DNA of 52,692 nucleotides. Origin: CAYFMP01 sp964344215 (lineage in GTDB: Bacteria; Pseudomonadota; Alphaproteobacteria; Rhodospirillales; Casp-alpha2). Of this stretch, positions 1 to 7,595 are shown in pieces; positions within the stretch are counted from its first letter, which is position 1; each line of letters opens with the position of its first letter. The position numbers and the translations under genes were made by a program. Under the pieces are notes generated by a model. It did not search any database, was not told where the DNA came from, and worked only from the letters and a program-made list of their open reading frames with translations. The stretch lies in contig CAYFMP010000020.1 in NCBI GenBank assembly GCA_964344215.1, forward strand, positions 1 to 52,692, written 5' to 3'.

Positions 1-240
1 GCGGCGACGACGCCGGGCAGCGCTGCGGCCATGCCGGCGCCGGCGATGATCACCTTGAGGCCGCGTTCGGCCGCGCTGGATGTGTATTCGTCGAGCTGGT
101 CCGGGTTGCGATGGGCCGAGATCGCCCGCGCCTCGAAGGGGATGCCGAGTTCTTCGAGCATGGCGGCGGCGTTCTTCATGCAGTCCCAGTCGGACTGGCT
201 GCCCATCAGGATACCGACGATTGGAGACGAGGTGTTCATG
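1..240 (-). CDS. purE: 5-(carboxyamino)imidazole ribonucleotide mutase, N-terminal part
   Basis: The first 80 codons of PurE, which moves the carboxyl group of N5-CAIR to C4 in de novo purine synthesis. Reading from the ATG at 240, the protein shows the family signature GILMGSQSDWDCMKNAA, then ISAHRNPDQL, and KVIIAGAGMAAALPGVVA. These are the phosphate and nucleotide-binding loop, the catalytic SAHR segment and the conserved GAGMAAALPGV turn. The gene runs off the left edge, so roughly half of a typical protein of about 160 residues is missing here. It is divergent from the GGDEF-like gene, leaving about 190 bases for both promoters. Identification is secure from motif order. Confidence 0.96.
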
Positions 241-427
241 GCTGCTTTCCTTAGGCTGCCGGGAGGCCCGCGGCCCCCGGAAAGCGGGCCATTATAGGAA
301 TGCGCCGCGTCATGGCAAGATCGATACCGAACCGCGCCGCCGTCAAGGTTCTGTTAACCATACCCGTGCTAGTATGGCAAATGACGATCCTTCCGTATGC
401 CCTACGAAGGGTTGGAGGAAGACCCGA

Positions 428-1147
428 ATGGACGTGAACAAGGCCGAGGCGCTGACGCCGTTGGGGCAACGCGAGCGCCGCCCCAAGGACAAGAAACACG
501 ACGACGACGAGCACGACGGCGAGGACGACGCCGAGGAGCCGCGCGCCGGCGCCGCCGTCGCCATGGACGGGCTGCTGGCCGAAGGCGTGTCGCCAGAGTT
601 CCAACAGGCTCTCAACGACCTGTCGGCGCAGATCGAGCCGATGCGGGCCGAGCTCGAAGCGGCCCGCGGCCTTGAGGCGCGCCTGCGCGAACAGGCCGAG
701 AAGCATCCCTTCCTGCCGATCCCCAACCGCCGCGAGTTCTTGCGCGAGCTCGCTCACGTGCTGTCTCACATGGAGCACCTGTCGACGCCGCCGGCGCTGA
801 TCGTCCTGCATATCGCCAACGCCGACGCCATCCGCGCCAGCGTCGGGAAGGCCGCGCTCGACGCCGTCCTCGACCACGCCTGCGTGCGGCTGACGGCGGC
901 CCTGCATCCGACCGACACCTTGGGCAGCCTCGGCGGCAACGACTTCGGCGTCGTGCTGCTCGACGGCGAGCCCGGCAACGTCGCCGACAAGGCGGAAAGC
1001 CTGCGGGCGGCGCTGACCGACCAGCCGCTGACCTGGCAGGGCGTCACCCACAGCCTCGAGGTCAAGAGCGGCTTTAGCGTGCTGCAGGGCGGGCTGTCGC
1101 CGGAACGCGCCTTGGAAGCGGCCGACCGCAACCTGCTCACCGGTTGA
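428..1147 (+). CDS. degenerate GGDEF-domain protein, probably not an active cyclase
   Basis: A 239-residue protein with a charged, Asp/Glu/Lys-rich N-terminus (residues 15-40), a short helical region (about 55-92) and a C-terminal domain matching the GGDEF fold: PIPNRREF stands where D-x-L-T-G-L-x-NR is expected, and LGSLGGNDFGVVLL where R-x-GG(D/E)EF-x-V lies. The signature is GGNDF (residues 169-173), so the catalytic acidic residue at position three is Asn. The metal-binding Asp of the upstream DxD strand is also replaced (VLHIANADA). No signal peptide or membrane segment is seen. The start at 428 has GGAGGA about nine bases upstream. A role as a c-di-GMP or nucleotide sensor, or a purely structural one, is inference. 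Confidence 0.75.
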   Translation: MDVNKAEALTPLGQRERRPKDKKHDDDEHDGEDDAEEPRAGAAVAMDGLLAEGVSPEFQQALNDLSAQIEPMRAELEAARGLEARLREQAEKHPFLPIPNRREFLRELAHVLSHMEHLSTPPALIVLHIANADAIRASVGKAALDAVLDHACVRLTAALHPTDTLGSLGGNDFGVVLLDGEPGNVADKAESLRAALTDQPLTWQGVTHSLEVKSGFSVLQGGLSPERALEAADRNLLTG

Positions 1148-1185
1148 GGTCGCCATCCGGCCCGGCCGGCCGCCACGCTCAAGCT

Positions 1186-1386
1186 TCAGGCGATGATGTC
1201 GGGCAGCAGTTGGTTCTCGATTCGGTTGATTTCGTCCTTCAACACCAGCTTGCGTTTCTTGAGGCGCTGGATCTGCAGTTGGTCGAAGGGCCGGCTGTCG
1301 ATCAGGCGGGCGATCACGTCGTCGAGGTCGCGATGTTCGCTCTGCAAGTCCGCCAACTTCTTTTTCAGGGCGTCGATCTCGTCCAT
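1186..1386 (-). CDS. YdcH-family DUF465 small coiled-coil protein
   Basis: A 66-residue protein, DEIDALKKKLADLQSEHRDL followed by VIARLIDSRPFDQLQIQRLK and KRKLVLKDEINRIENQL. This is the typical DUF465/YdcH pattern: two helices separated by a short turn with a conserved DxLQIQRLKKRKLxLKDEI core. Function of the family is not established. Start chosen at 1386 because the family begins there; an upstream extension is possible but does not look conserved. The opposing gene at 1577 belongs to the same family, so this is a divergent pair of paralogues. Confidence 0.85.
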   Translation of the reverse strand: MDEIDALKKKLADLQSEHRDLDDVIARLIDSRPFDQLQIQRLKKRKLVLKDEINRIENQLLPDIIA

Positions 1387-1576
1387 GGGCCTCGCCAACC
1401 GTTCGCGGGAGGCCCCGATCATAACAGATTGAGCGGACGCGCGGTAGGGAGCCGCGCCGCCGCCCGCACCACACCGCACAACGCCCCTCGGGCGACCGCC
1501 GCGGCAGTGGATTTAAGCCCCCGATTGCGCTACACTCCTTGTATCCGAACACCTTAGACAACAAGGAGGAAACGCC

Positions 1577-1747
1577 ATGAGCCTGGAGGAGAGGATCGAA
1601 GCGTTGAAGGAAAAACATCATGCTCTCGAAGTCGCCATAGAAGAACAGAACCTCCGACCTCACCCAGACGATTTGGAAGTAGCCAATCTCAAGAAACAAA
1701 AGCTCCTGATCAAGGACGAACTGGCCAGCCTGACGGCCGGCGAATAA
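1577..1747 (+). CDS. YdcH-family DUF465 small coiled-coil protein (second copy)
   Basis: A 56-residue protein beginning MSLEERIEALKEKHHALEV and ending in EVANLKKQKLLIKDELASL, the DUF465 two-helix pattern. A strong ribosome-binding site (AAGGAGGA, 1563-1570) precedes the ATG by six bases. It lies back to back with the longer DUF465 paralogue at 1186-1386. Highly charged, no signal or membrane segment, function unknown. The gene is short but start, stop, ribosome-binding site and family pattern all agree. Confidence 0.85.
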   Translation: MSLEERIEALKEKHHALEVAIEEQNLRPHPDDLEVANLKKQKLLIKDELASLTAGE

Positions 1748-2022
1748 GCCCACTCCGGGGCCGCAACGAGTCGGGCGCGACGCCCGCCGCCGAGCCCCCC
1801 CAGATACGCCGTGACGCGGCGCTTAACATCCCCGAGCCCCGCGAGAGACGACGCGCATATCCGAATTTCCAACCCCACTCGAAAGCCCGGCTGCGGCCCT
1901 CCGGCCGTCCAGGCGCCGCCCCATCGGCCGTCCATCCGTCGCCGCTGCCGCTTCGCTTCGCCCGCCGGTGTCCCCGAACCGGTCGGCTTTCCGAAACCCG
2001 ACAGCGGCCCGGACGCTCTCTC

Positions 2023-3681
2023 TCAGATCTCGGCCGCCCGGGCCCGCAGCTTGAACTTCTGGATCTTGCCGGTCGACGTCTTCGGCAGTTCGCCGAACAC
2101 CACCGTCTTCGGCGCCTTGAAGTGGGCCAGCTTGTCGCGGCAGTGGGCGATGATGTCGGCTTCCGTCACTCCGTCCTCGCCGTCCTTCAACTCGACGAAG
2201 GCGCACGGCGTCTCGCCCCACTTGTCGTCGGGGCGGGCGACGACGGCGGCGGCCAGCACGGCGGGGTGGGCGTAGAGCGCGTCCTCGACCTCGATCGAGG
2301 AAATGTTTTCGCCGCCGGAGATGATGATGTCCTTCGAGCGGTCCTTGAGTTTGAGGTAGCCGTCGGGCTCGATGACGCCGAGGTCGCCGGAATGGAACCA
2401 GCCGCCGGCCAGCGCCGCATCCGTCGTCTTCGGGTTCTTCAGGTACCCCTTCATGACGATGTTGCCCTTGAACATCACCTCGCCCATGGTCTCGCCGTCG
2501 GCCGGTACGCGCTGCATGGTCTCCGGGTCCATCACGGTGAGCCCGTCGAGCATGTGGTAGCGCACCCCCTGGCGGCCTTTCCTCAAAGTCTGCTCGGAGA
2601 TCGGCAACTCGTCCCATTCCGGGTGCCAGGCGCACATCACCGCCGGCCCGTAGGTCTCGGTCAGTCCGTAGACATGGGTGACGACGAAACCGGCCTCCTG
2701 CATCTTCTGCAGGGTGGCGGCCGGCGGCGGGGCGGCCGCCGTCATCACGTTGACGGTGTGGTCGAACTGGCGGCGCTCGTTGTCGGTCGCGTTGATGACG
2801 AAATTGAGGACGATCGGCGCCCCGCAGAAGTGCGTCACCCGGTGCTCGGCGATCGCCGCGTAGATGTTGGCGGCGTTGACCCGGCGCAGACAGACGTTGG
2901 TGCCGGCCACCGCCGCGATCGACCACGGGAAGCACCAGCCGTTGCAGTGGAACATCGGCAGCGTCCACAGATAGACCGGGTGATGGCCCATGTTCCAGCC
3001 GATGATGTTGGACGACGCATTCAGGTAGGCGCCGCGGTGGTGATAGACGACGCCCTTCGGATCGCCGGTCGTGCCCGACGTGTAGTTCAGCGAGATGGCG
3101 TCCCATTCGTTCTCGGGCAGCGACCATTCGAACTCGGGATCGCCTTCCTTCAGAAACGCCTCGTAGTCCTTGTCGCCCAGAAGCTCGCCGTCCACCTGCT
3201 CCTCCGAATCGTCGATGTCGATGACCGCGATGTTGCGCCCCAAGTCGGCCAAGGCCTGTTTGACGGTGGCCGAGAACTCCCTGTCCGTGATCAGCAGCCT
3301 GGCCTCGCCGTGGTTCAGGCAAAACGCGATTGCCGCCGCGTCCAAGCGCACGTTCAGGGTGTTGACGACGGCGCCGAGCATGGCCGGGCCGAAGGCGCAC
3401 TCGTACATCTCCGGCGTGTTCGAACCCATCACCGCCACCGTGTCGCCGCGCCCGACCCCGCGCCCGGCCAAAGCGCTCGCCAGCCGCCGCGACCGCGCGT
3501 AGGTCTCCGCCCACGTGAAGCGCTTCTTCCCGTGGATCACCGAGCAATGCTCGGGATAGGTGGCCGCCGTCCGCTCCAGGAACGACAGCGGCGACAGCTC
3601 GGCGAAGTTGGCGGCCGAGCGCTCGAGCCCCCGCGAATAGATGTTGTCCGGCCCGCCGGCCGATTTATCGTCGTTCGCCAT
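2023..3681 (-). CDS. acyl-CoA synthetase (AMP-forming, fatty acid/medium-chain type)
   Basis: A 552-residue ANL-superfamily ligase that activates a carboxylic acid through an acyl-adenylate to its CoA thioester. Visible motifs in order: NYTSGTTGDPKGVVYHH (P-loop, about residue 199), VYGLTETYGP, GWFHSGDLGVIEPDGYLKLK, DRSKDIIISGGENISSIEVE hinge, and PKTSTGKIQKFKLR with the catalytic C-terminal lysine. Start at 3681 is preferred over an in-frame ATG at 3702 because GGGAGG sits about six bases before it. Overall layout matches long/medium-chain or dimethylsulfoniopropionate-type synthetases; the substrate cannot be read from the sequence. Confidence 0.92.
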   Translation of the reverse strand: MANDDKSAGGPDNIYSRGLERSAANFAELSPLSFLERTAATYPEHCSVIHGKKRFTWAETYARSRRLASALAGRGVGRGDTVAVMGSNTPEMYECAFGPAMLGAVVNTLNVRLDAAAIAFCLNHGEARLLITDREFSATVKQALADLGRNIAVIDIDDSEEQVDGELLGDKDYEAFLKEGDPEFEWSLPENEWDAISLNYTSGTTGDPKGVVYHHRGAYLNASSNIIGWNMGHHPVYLWTLPMFHCNGWCFPWSIAAVAGTNVCLRRVNAANIYAAIAEHRVTHFCGAPIVLNFVINATDNERRQFDHTVNVMTAAAPPPAATLQKMQEAGFVVTHVYGLTETYGPAVMCAWHPEWDELPISEQTLRKGRQGVRYHMLDGLTVMDPETMQRVPADGETMGEVMFKGNIVMKGYLKNPKTTDAALAGGWFHSGDLGVIEPDGYLKLKDRSKDIIISGGENISSIEVEDALYAHPAVLAAAVVARPDDKWGETPCAFVELKDGEDGVTEADIIAHCRDKLAHFKAPKTVVFGELPKTSTGKIQKFKLRARAAEI

Positions 3682-4312
3682 GATGCCTCCCCGGCTGTTC
3701 ATTGATTCCGGCCTAGGGTTTCAGGACCGAAGCTTGCCACAAACCGGCCCGGCGGCGAAAGCGTTTCGGCGTGTTCGAGAAAAGCCCGGAACGACGCCCC
3801 GAAATCACCGCCCCGTCGCCGGTCAAGCCCTTGAAAACAGGGAATTCTTGAAAAACGGGACGGACCGACCCCGATGTCGAGAACCTTAGCATTTGTTATC
3901 ATCTCCCGGCCCGCCGGCACGGTTCATGGGCCGGCGCGGTCGTCCCGGGGCGGCGCCGGAATACGTCCGAAAACGTCCCGAAATGTCCATGAATGTCGGG
4001 TTTTGTCCTGTTCGACCGGGGGTCGCCGGAAAATGACGATGAATGCCGATAAATGCCGATTTTTGCTGATAACAACCCACGTCGGTCCGCGTGTCCCCGG
4101 ATGGCTGAAGAAACGGGAATTTTTCGGAACGCGGCGGCCCGAGACATGACATTAAGTCCTCCGATGGCGTTAGAAAGATACCATATAGCATATAATAGGA
4201 CTAAGATCAAGAAAAAAAGGAACATAAACTGGTTTTTTTTCCCAACTGTCCGGGGCGCTCGGAAGTCGAATTTCGGGGTGCGGGTTTTCGGCGAAACCAC
4301 TATATTCGGAGC
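3682..4312. other. gene-free stretch with short degenerate repeats and an AT-rich tail
   Basis: No convincing gene. Between about 3968 and 4072 the sequence is built from imperfect 10-12 base units such as GAATGTCGGGTTTTG, GATGAATGCCGAT, AAATGCCGAT and TTTTTGCTGAT. From about 4150 to 4250 it turns AT-rich, with GATACCATATAGCATATAATAGG and runs of A and T. The stretch marks the left edge of the accessory patch. Open frames across it in both directions are overlapping and repeat-derived. Confidence 0.5.
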
Positions 4313-4621
4313 ATGCCGTCATTGTTCGAAACAGCCATGAAGAAGGCCAAGGCGCTTCCCGAGGACGAGCGCGAGGCCCTGGCGCGCATCATCCTCGACG
4401 AGGTTCGGTCCTACGAGGAGACGGCCCACCTGATGGCCAGTCCCGCGAATGCCGCCCGCCTCCAGGAAGCTATCGACGAGATCGAGGACGAGGCCGAATG
4501 GCGGCGCAAGTTCCGCAGGGACGAAAAGAAGCTGCGCCGCCTCGCCTCCGAGGCGCTCAAGGAGGATCGGCGTGGCGAGACGGAGCCGTTCAGGCCACGC
4601 CCCTCAACCGCTCGACCTTGA
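4313..4621 (+). CDS. chimeric antitoxin-like small protein
   Basis: A 102-residue charged protein. Residues 1-30 (MPSLFETAMKKAKALPEDER, then EALARIILDEV) and the C-terminal part (AEWRRKFRRDEKKLRRLASE, then ALKEDRRGETEPF) resemble the widespread small antitoxins of the LPEDEQxALAxxILDEL / DERWDxxFAxSxDxLxxLAxEALxE type usually paired with RelE/ParE toxins. Between them sits ETAHLMASPANAARLQEAI, which looks like the C-terminal element of YefM/Phd antitoxins. No toxin gene is adjacent. The only Shine-Dalgarno-like GGAG is one base from the ATG, so translation may be weak or leaderless. Its 3' end overlaps the convergent HigA-like gene by 32 bases. Function is inferred from resemblance only. Confidence 0.6.
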   Translation: MPSLFETAMKKAKALPEDEREALARIILDEVRSYEETAHLMASPANAARLQEAIDEIEDEAEWRRKFRRDEKKLRRLASEALKEDRRGETEPFRPRPSTARP

Positions 4622-4880
4622 TCTTGTCGGCGTTCTTCATGGCCTGCGCCAGGTCGTAGGCCGCCTGCAGGCGGAGCCAGGTGTCGGCGCCGCCGCCGAA
4701 CGCCTTGTCGAGGCGGATCGCCATCTCCGGCGAGATGCCGGAGCGGCCGTTGACGACGTCGGACATCTGCTTGCGGCTGACGCCAAGCTTTTTTGCCGCA
4801 TACGTGACGGTGAGCCCCAACGGCTCCAGGCAGTCGTGGCGGACCGACAGCCCCGGATGCGGCGGGTTCTTCATCGGCAT
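4590..4880 (-). CDS. HigA-family XRE antitoxin/regulator without an adjacent toxin
   Basis: A 96-residue helix-turn-helix protein starting MPMKNPPHPGLSVRHDCLEP, the classic HigA/VapI opening, followed by LTVTYAAKKLGVSRKQMSDV, VNGRSGISPEMAIRLDKAFG and ADTWLRLQAAYDLAQAMKN. Start at 4880 is supported by AGGAG about nine bases upstream. HigA normally represses its own operon and neutralises the HigB ribonuclease encoded just upstream, but no HigB is present: the upstream neighbour on the same strand is the metallo-beta-lactamase-fold gene. It may therefore be an orphan regulator, possibly of the low-GC cassette upstream of it. Convergent overlap with the 4313 gene. Confidence 0.88.
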   Translation of the reverse strand: MPMKNPPHPGLSVRHDCLEPLGLTVTYAAKKLGVSRKQMSDVVNGRSGISPEMAIRLDKAFGGGADTWLRLQAAYDLAQAMKNADKIKVERLRGVA

Positions 4881-4995
4881 GTCGGTTTCTCCTTTCTTCC
4901 TCAACCGGCTCCCTTCGGCCTCTTTTGGGAAGAAAGATCAAGAACTACTTTTACCCGACCGCAGCGAATTCACATATTTGTTAGGGTTGGTGACG

Positions 4996-6126
4996 TTATG
5001 CCGCGTAGAGCGCAGAAAGAGGCATTGCCGGGGCGAACAATTCCACTTCCCAACTTTCGAATGCGTCTGTGCCACCGTTTCGAAGACGAATGCAACCGGT
5101 ACCGCTGTCAGCATGACGCAACCGCCCCACTGTTTCTCTAATAGTTCGTTCAACCATGGGCGAACGACGTCTTGCTCTGCGTCCTTTGACGCCAGCAGTG
5201 ATATATGCATTGGGCGTTAACGCGGTGATCCTGCTCACATCTCCTCGTGAAGGGCGTTTAGTTCGGCCGCTGTTAAACGGAGTTAAAATAGCGTAGGGCC
5301 CATCAGTGAGCATTTCGGTCCAAACGTCTGCTGAGTGCGCGTTGTCTGACCCATGGTGAGGAACCTTGAACGCGAACGCTCGGCCTTTCGGACGAGTCGT
5401 TGAACTGACAATTACGGACCACCCTGTATCCACATCAGTTGTTTCCTCAAGATCTCCTCCTAAGAGTATCCCTACCTCTCCAACGCCAAACCAAGTGACA
5501 ACAGATAGGTGATTGGGGGCTTGGGGTGTCAGACGCCGTCGGGTTTCGCGAACCTTCGGCATGAGTGAACCAATCTCGGTCAGAAATTTCTCAAACTGTG
5601 CGTCAGAAGGTGAAAGAGTCTTTACTTCAATCGAACGCCCATGTGCGTTTGAGTCAGTTGTTAAGACGGTCCGATCCTTTGCAGCGTAGATCATTGACTT
5701 AAAAGATCCGTCCGCGCGCCGATGATGGTCAATAACTTGAAATAGCTCACCCACTCCTGACCCACCCGCGACTGAAGTCCTCTCAGCATAAGGAGTAACC
5801 ACGGCAAGAAACTCTTGCTTTGTCAAAGAGTTGGCGGTGCAGAAACTTGCATTTGGACAAGCTTCAACAATACGAGCTATTCCGGCGATGTGATCATCAT
5901 GCCAATGCGTGGCAACAATAAGGTGAACTGCATCAACAGGTTCTATTCCCAGCGATTCCAAATAATGCAGTGCCGCTGGCTGACGAGTCTCACTGTGGAT
6001 ACAAGAATCGATTACTACCCACCTCCCGTCTCCGACGTGTACGAGACAACACTCACCTCTTCCAGGCCCCAGCAAAGTTATCTCTAGCTGGTCGCTGTCT
6101 GGTGGGCACCCATAGATCATTTCCAA
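4996..6126 (-). CDS. ComEC/Rec2-like metallo-beta-lactamase-fold hydrolase
   Basis: A 376-residue soluble protein of the MBL fold. It contains THWHDDH (about residues 73-79, the HxHxDH metal motif), LLGGDLEE (about 222-228, metal-bridging Asp) and PHHGS (256-260), which together are typical of the stand-alone ComEC/Rec2-like group thought to act on nucleic acids or nucleotides. There is no signal peptide or competence membrane domain, so it should act in the cytosol. It overlaps the upstream 191-residue gene by ten bases, so the two are co-translated, and it closes a three-gene operon. Its base composition is much less GC-rich than the flanking core genes, suggesting transfer. Substrate unknown. 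Confidence 0.85.
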   Translation of the reverse strand: MEMIYGCPPDSDQLEITLLGPGRGECCLVHVGDGRWVVIDSCIHSETRQPAALHYLESLGIEPVDAVHLIVATHWHDDHIAGIARIVEACPNASFCTANSLTKQEFLAVVTPYAERTSVAGGSGVGELFQVIDHHRRADGSFKSMIYAAKDRTVLTTDSNAHGRSIEVKTLSPSDAQFEKFLTEIGSLMPKVRETRRRLTPQAPNHLSVVTWFGVGEVGILLGGDLEETTDVDTGWSVIVSSTTRPKGRAFAFKVPHHGSDNAHSADVWTEMLTDGPYAILTPFNSGRTKRPSRGDVSRITALTPNAYITAGVKGRRARRRSPMVERTIRETVGRLRHADSGTGCIRLRNGGTDAFESWEVELFAPAMPLSALYAA

Positions 6127-6692
6127 GGTATGGAGTTTGCCAACTGCTCAGCCTTCTCACATGCATCCTGCAGATCATGCTCACGCCACTGCGGGAGCCT
6201 ACGGAATACTAGCTGAGACGCGCGGATCTTGGTGCCGCGATCCCGTATGTAACCAATCGACCAACGGAAGATCGCGTTAGTTGTCAGGAGGTCCATATCA
6301 TCGTCGGAGACATCAGAAATGGGAAACTCGGCCTCCTCAGGATCAGATATGTCGCCACTACTCTTGTCGATCAAGTGAGCGGTGAAAACATCGTCAAGGA
6401 TTTCGATGACATAACCTTCCCACTCTTGCATTGCTACGAACGTCGGACGCGACACGACTGGATTTGGCCTAAATCTTGGGAGGTCCAATGAGATTGTCAT
6501 CTCTTCTGATGCTGGCAACCTCGTTTCTGTTCCCCCAACTGCCGCGCTGGTGGTGGTACCGCCGTTGACGGACTTGGCTTTCCGCAAAACCATTTGCTGA
6601 ATGATCTCTGTGCGTTGAGGATCGATAGCAACGCTATCTGAATGCCTCGTCGGCGGTGTTTCTGTTTGCTGGAGTGCACCGAGACTGGACAT
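6117..6692 (-). CDS. protein of unknown function, middle gene of the MBL cassette
   Basis: A 191-residue protein I do not recognise by name. The first 75 residues are Ser/Thr-rich and look disordered. The rest forms a compact domain: FVAMQEWEGYVIEILDDVFT, AHLIDKSSGD, an acidic stretch DPEEAEFPISDVSDDDMDLL, then FRWSIGYIRDRGTKIRASQL and FRRLPQWREHDLQDACEKAE. The pattern of a beta-barrel-like opening, an acidic spacer and a WSIGY strand pair suggests a small all-beta domain, but that is a guess. It lies 16 bases after the 229-residue gene and overlaps the MBL hydrolase gene by ten bases, so the three probably act together. Low GC like its neighbours. Confidence 0.65.
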   Translation of the reverse strand: MSSLGALQQTETPPTRHSDSVAIDPQRTEIIQQMVLRKAKSVNGGTTTSAAVGGTETRLPASEEMTISLDLPRFRPNPVVSRPTFVAMQEWEGYVIEILDDVFTAHLIDKSSGDISDPEEAEFPISDVSDDDMDLLTTNAIFRWSIGYIRDRGTKIRASQLVFRRLPQWREHDLQDACEKAEQLANSIPWK

Positions 6693-6708
6693 GACTTGTT
6701 TGATCTGC

Positions 6709-7398
6709 CTACGGTTTAAGGGACATCAGTTGATCGATTATCGTTTCAGCGCGTTTCATCGACGGCTCAAAGCTGGAGTGGAGTAGGTCAAGTATTTCTC
6801 GGCAACCGTCGACGTCTTCAGCGTCTGCAACTCGGTAATCATCGTTCGTTGACACATAGATACCCACATCACCCTTAACTTTCAATGAAGGTTCCACTCT
6901 GACTTGGAAATGGCCGTTAGGCCTGTCTTCGAGTCCTCGCTCTTCCATGGTCAAGATTCGAAGGCCCCCGCGATTTGGAAAAGGGCGCTCAATCGCTTCT
7001 CCCCAATTCCCCCAGGGCTCATGCGGGGCCAATCTCATTCCGATCTCATTTCGAGCCTCCTCAGTGCCGACACTGAAGTGAACGCTTCGATTTATACCCA
7101 TCTGGTAAATGCGTGTATGAGGCAGGAATTCCCTAAACGTGCGCTCAAGGAAATCTACGACTTCCACGAACGGTGGAGATTGTAGCTCCGCTACCAGTCG
7201 ACCCGTTTCAACAGAGATTTCAAACTTCCCAATCTGAAACTTTGAGATTTCAGGGTGAATGATTTCGATATGAGCAGCCTCAGCGTCCTCATCTGATACA
7301 AGTCCACATCGAGCAAACCACTGCGGTTGAAAAATTGCTGGGTTGAGTCTCCCCAACAGAACAACAGCTACTGTATCAATTTCAGGTTCAATCCTCAT
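6709..7398 (-). CDS. protein of unknown function, first gene of the MBL cassette
   Basis: A 229-residue protein that I cannot assign. Features seen: MRIEPEIDTVAVVLLGRLNP start, an alternating beta-rich core (KFQIGKFEISVETGRLVAEL), FLERTFREFLPHTRIYQMGI, NRGGLRILTMEERG and a helical end SSFEPSMKRAETIIDQLMSL. The layout loosely recalls the sporadically distributed TIGR04255-type proteins, but the opening differs, so this is not a call. Start at 7398 is taken because GGAAAGGG precedes it; a longer reading to 7491 has no ribosome-binding site. First gene of the operon; its promoter must lie in the roughly 200 bases shared with the divergent prpE-like gene. Low GC suggests acquisition. Confidence 0.6.
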   Translation of the reverse strand: MRIEPEIDTVAVVLLGRLNPAIFQPQWFARCGLVSDEDAEAAHIEIIHPEISKFQIGKFEISVETGRLVAELQSPPFVEVVDFLERTFREFLPHTRIYQMGINRSVHFSVGTEEARNEIGMRLAPHEPWGNWGEAIERPFPNRGGLRILTMEERGLEDRPNGHFQVRVEPSLKVKGDVGIYVSTNDDYRVADAEDVDGCREILDLLHSSFEPSMKRAETIIDQLMSLKP

Positions 7399-7595
7399 GG
7401 CCCTTTCCCCGTCGACGCTGATGAACTTAGGATTGGTACTATAATAATTGCAACTGCTTTGCCATGTAGCCGTTCCACACCCCCTTTGCAAAACGCGCCG
7501 TTTTGCCCCAGACTCGTCTCCGCCGAACGCCCGCCAGGATTCAGACGGGCGGCGGCGAGAGGACGCACCCGAGAGTTCGAGAGGCGGGGAGGATC

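Noticed and set aside
251..1753. A 500-codon open frame on the minus strand across the GGDEF-like and DUF465 genes
   Set aside because: It overlaps three better supported genes, has Arg/Gly/Pro-rich composition typical of antisense frames in GC-rich DNA, and shows no family motif.
4313..4880. The 4313 gene and the HigA-like gene considered as a toxin-antitoxin pair
   Set aside because: They are convergent, and both look like antitoxins; neither product has RelE/HigB features.
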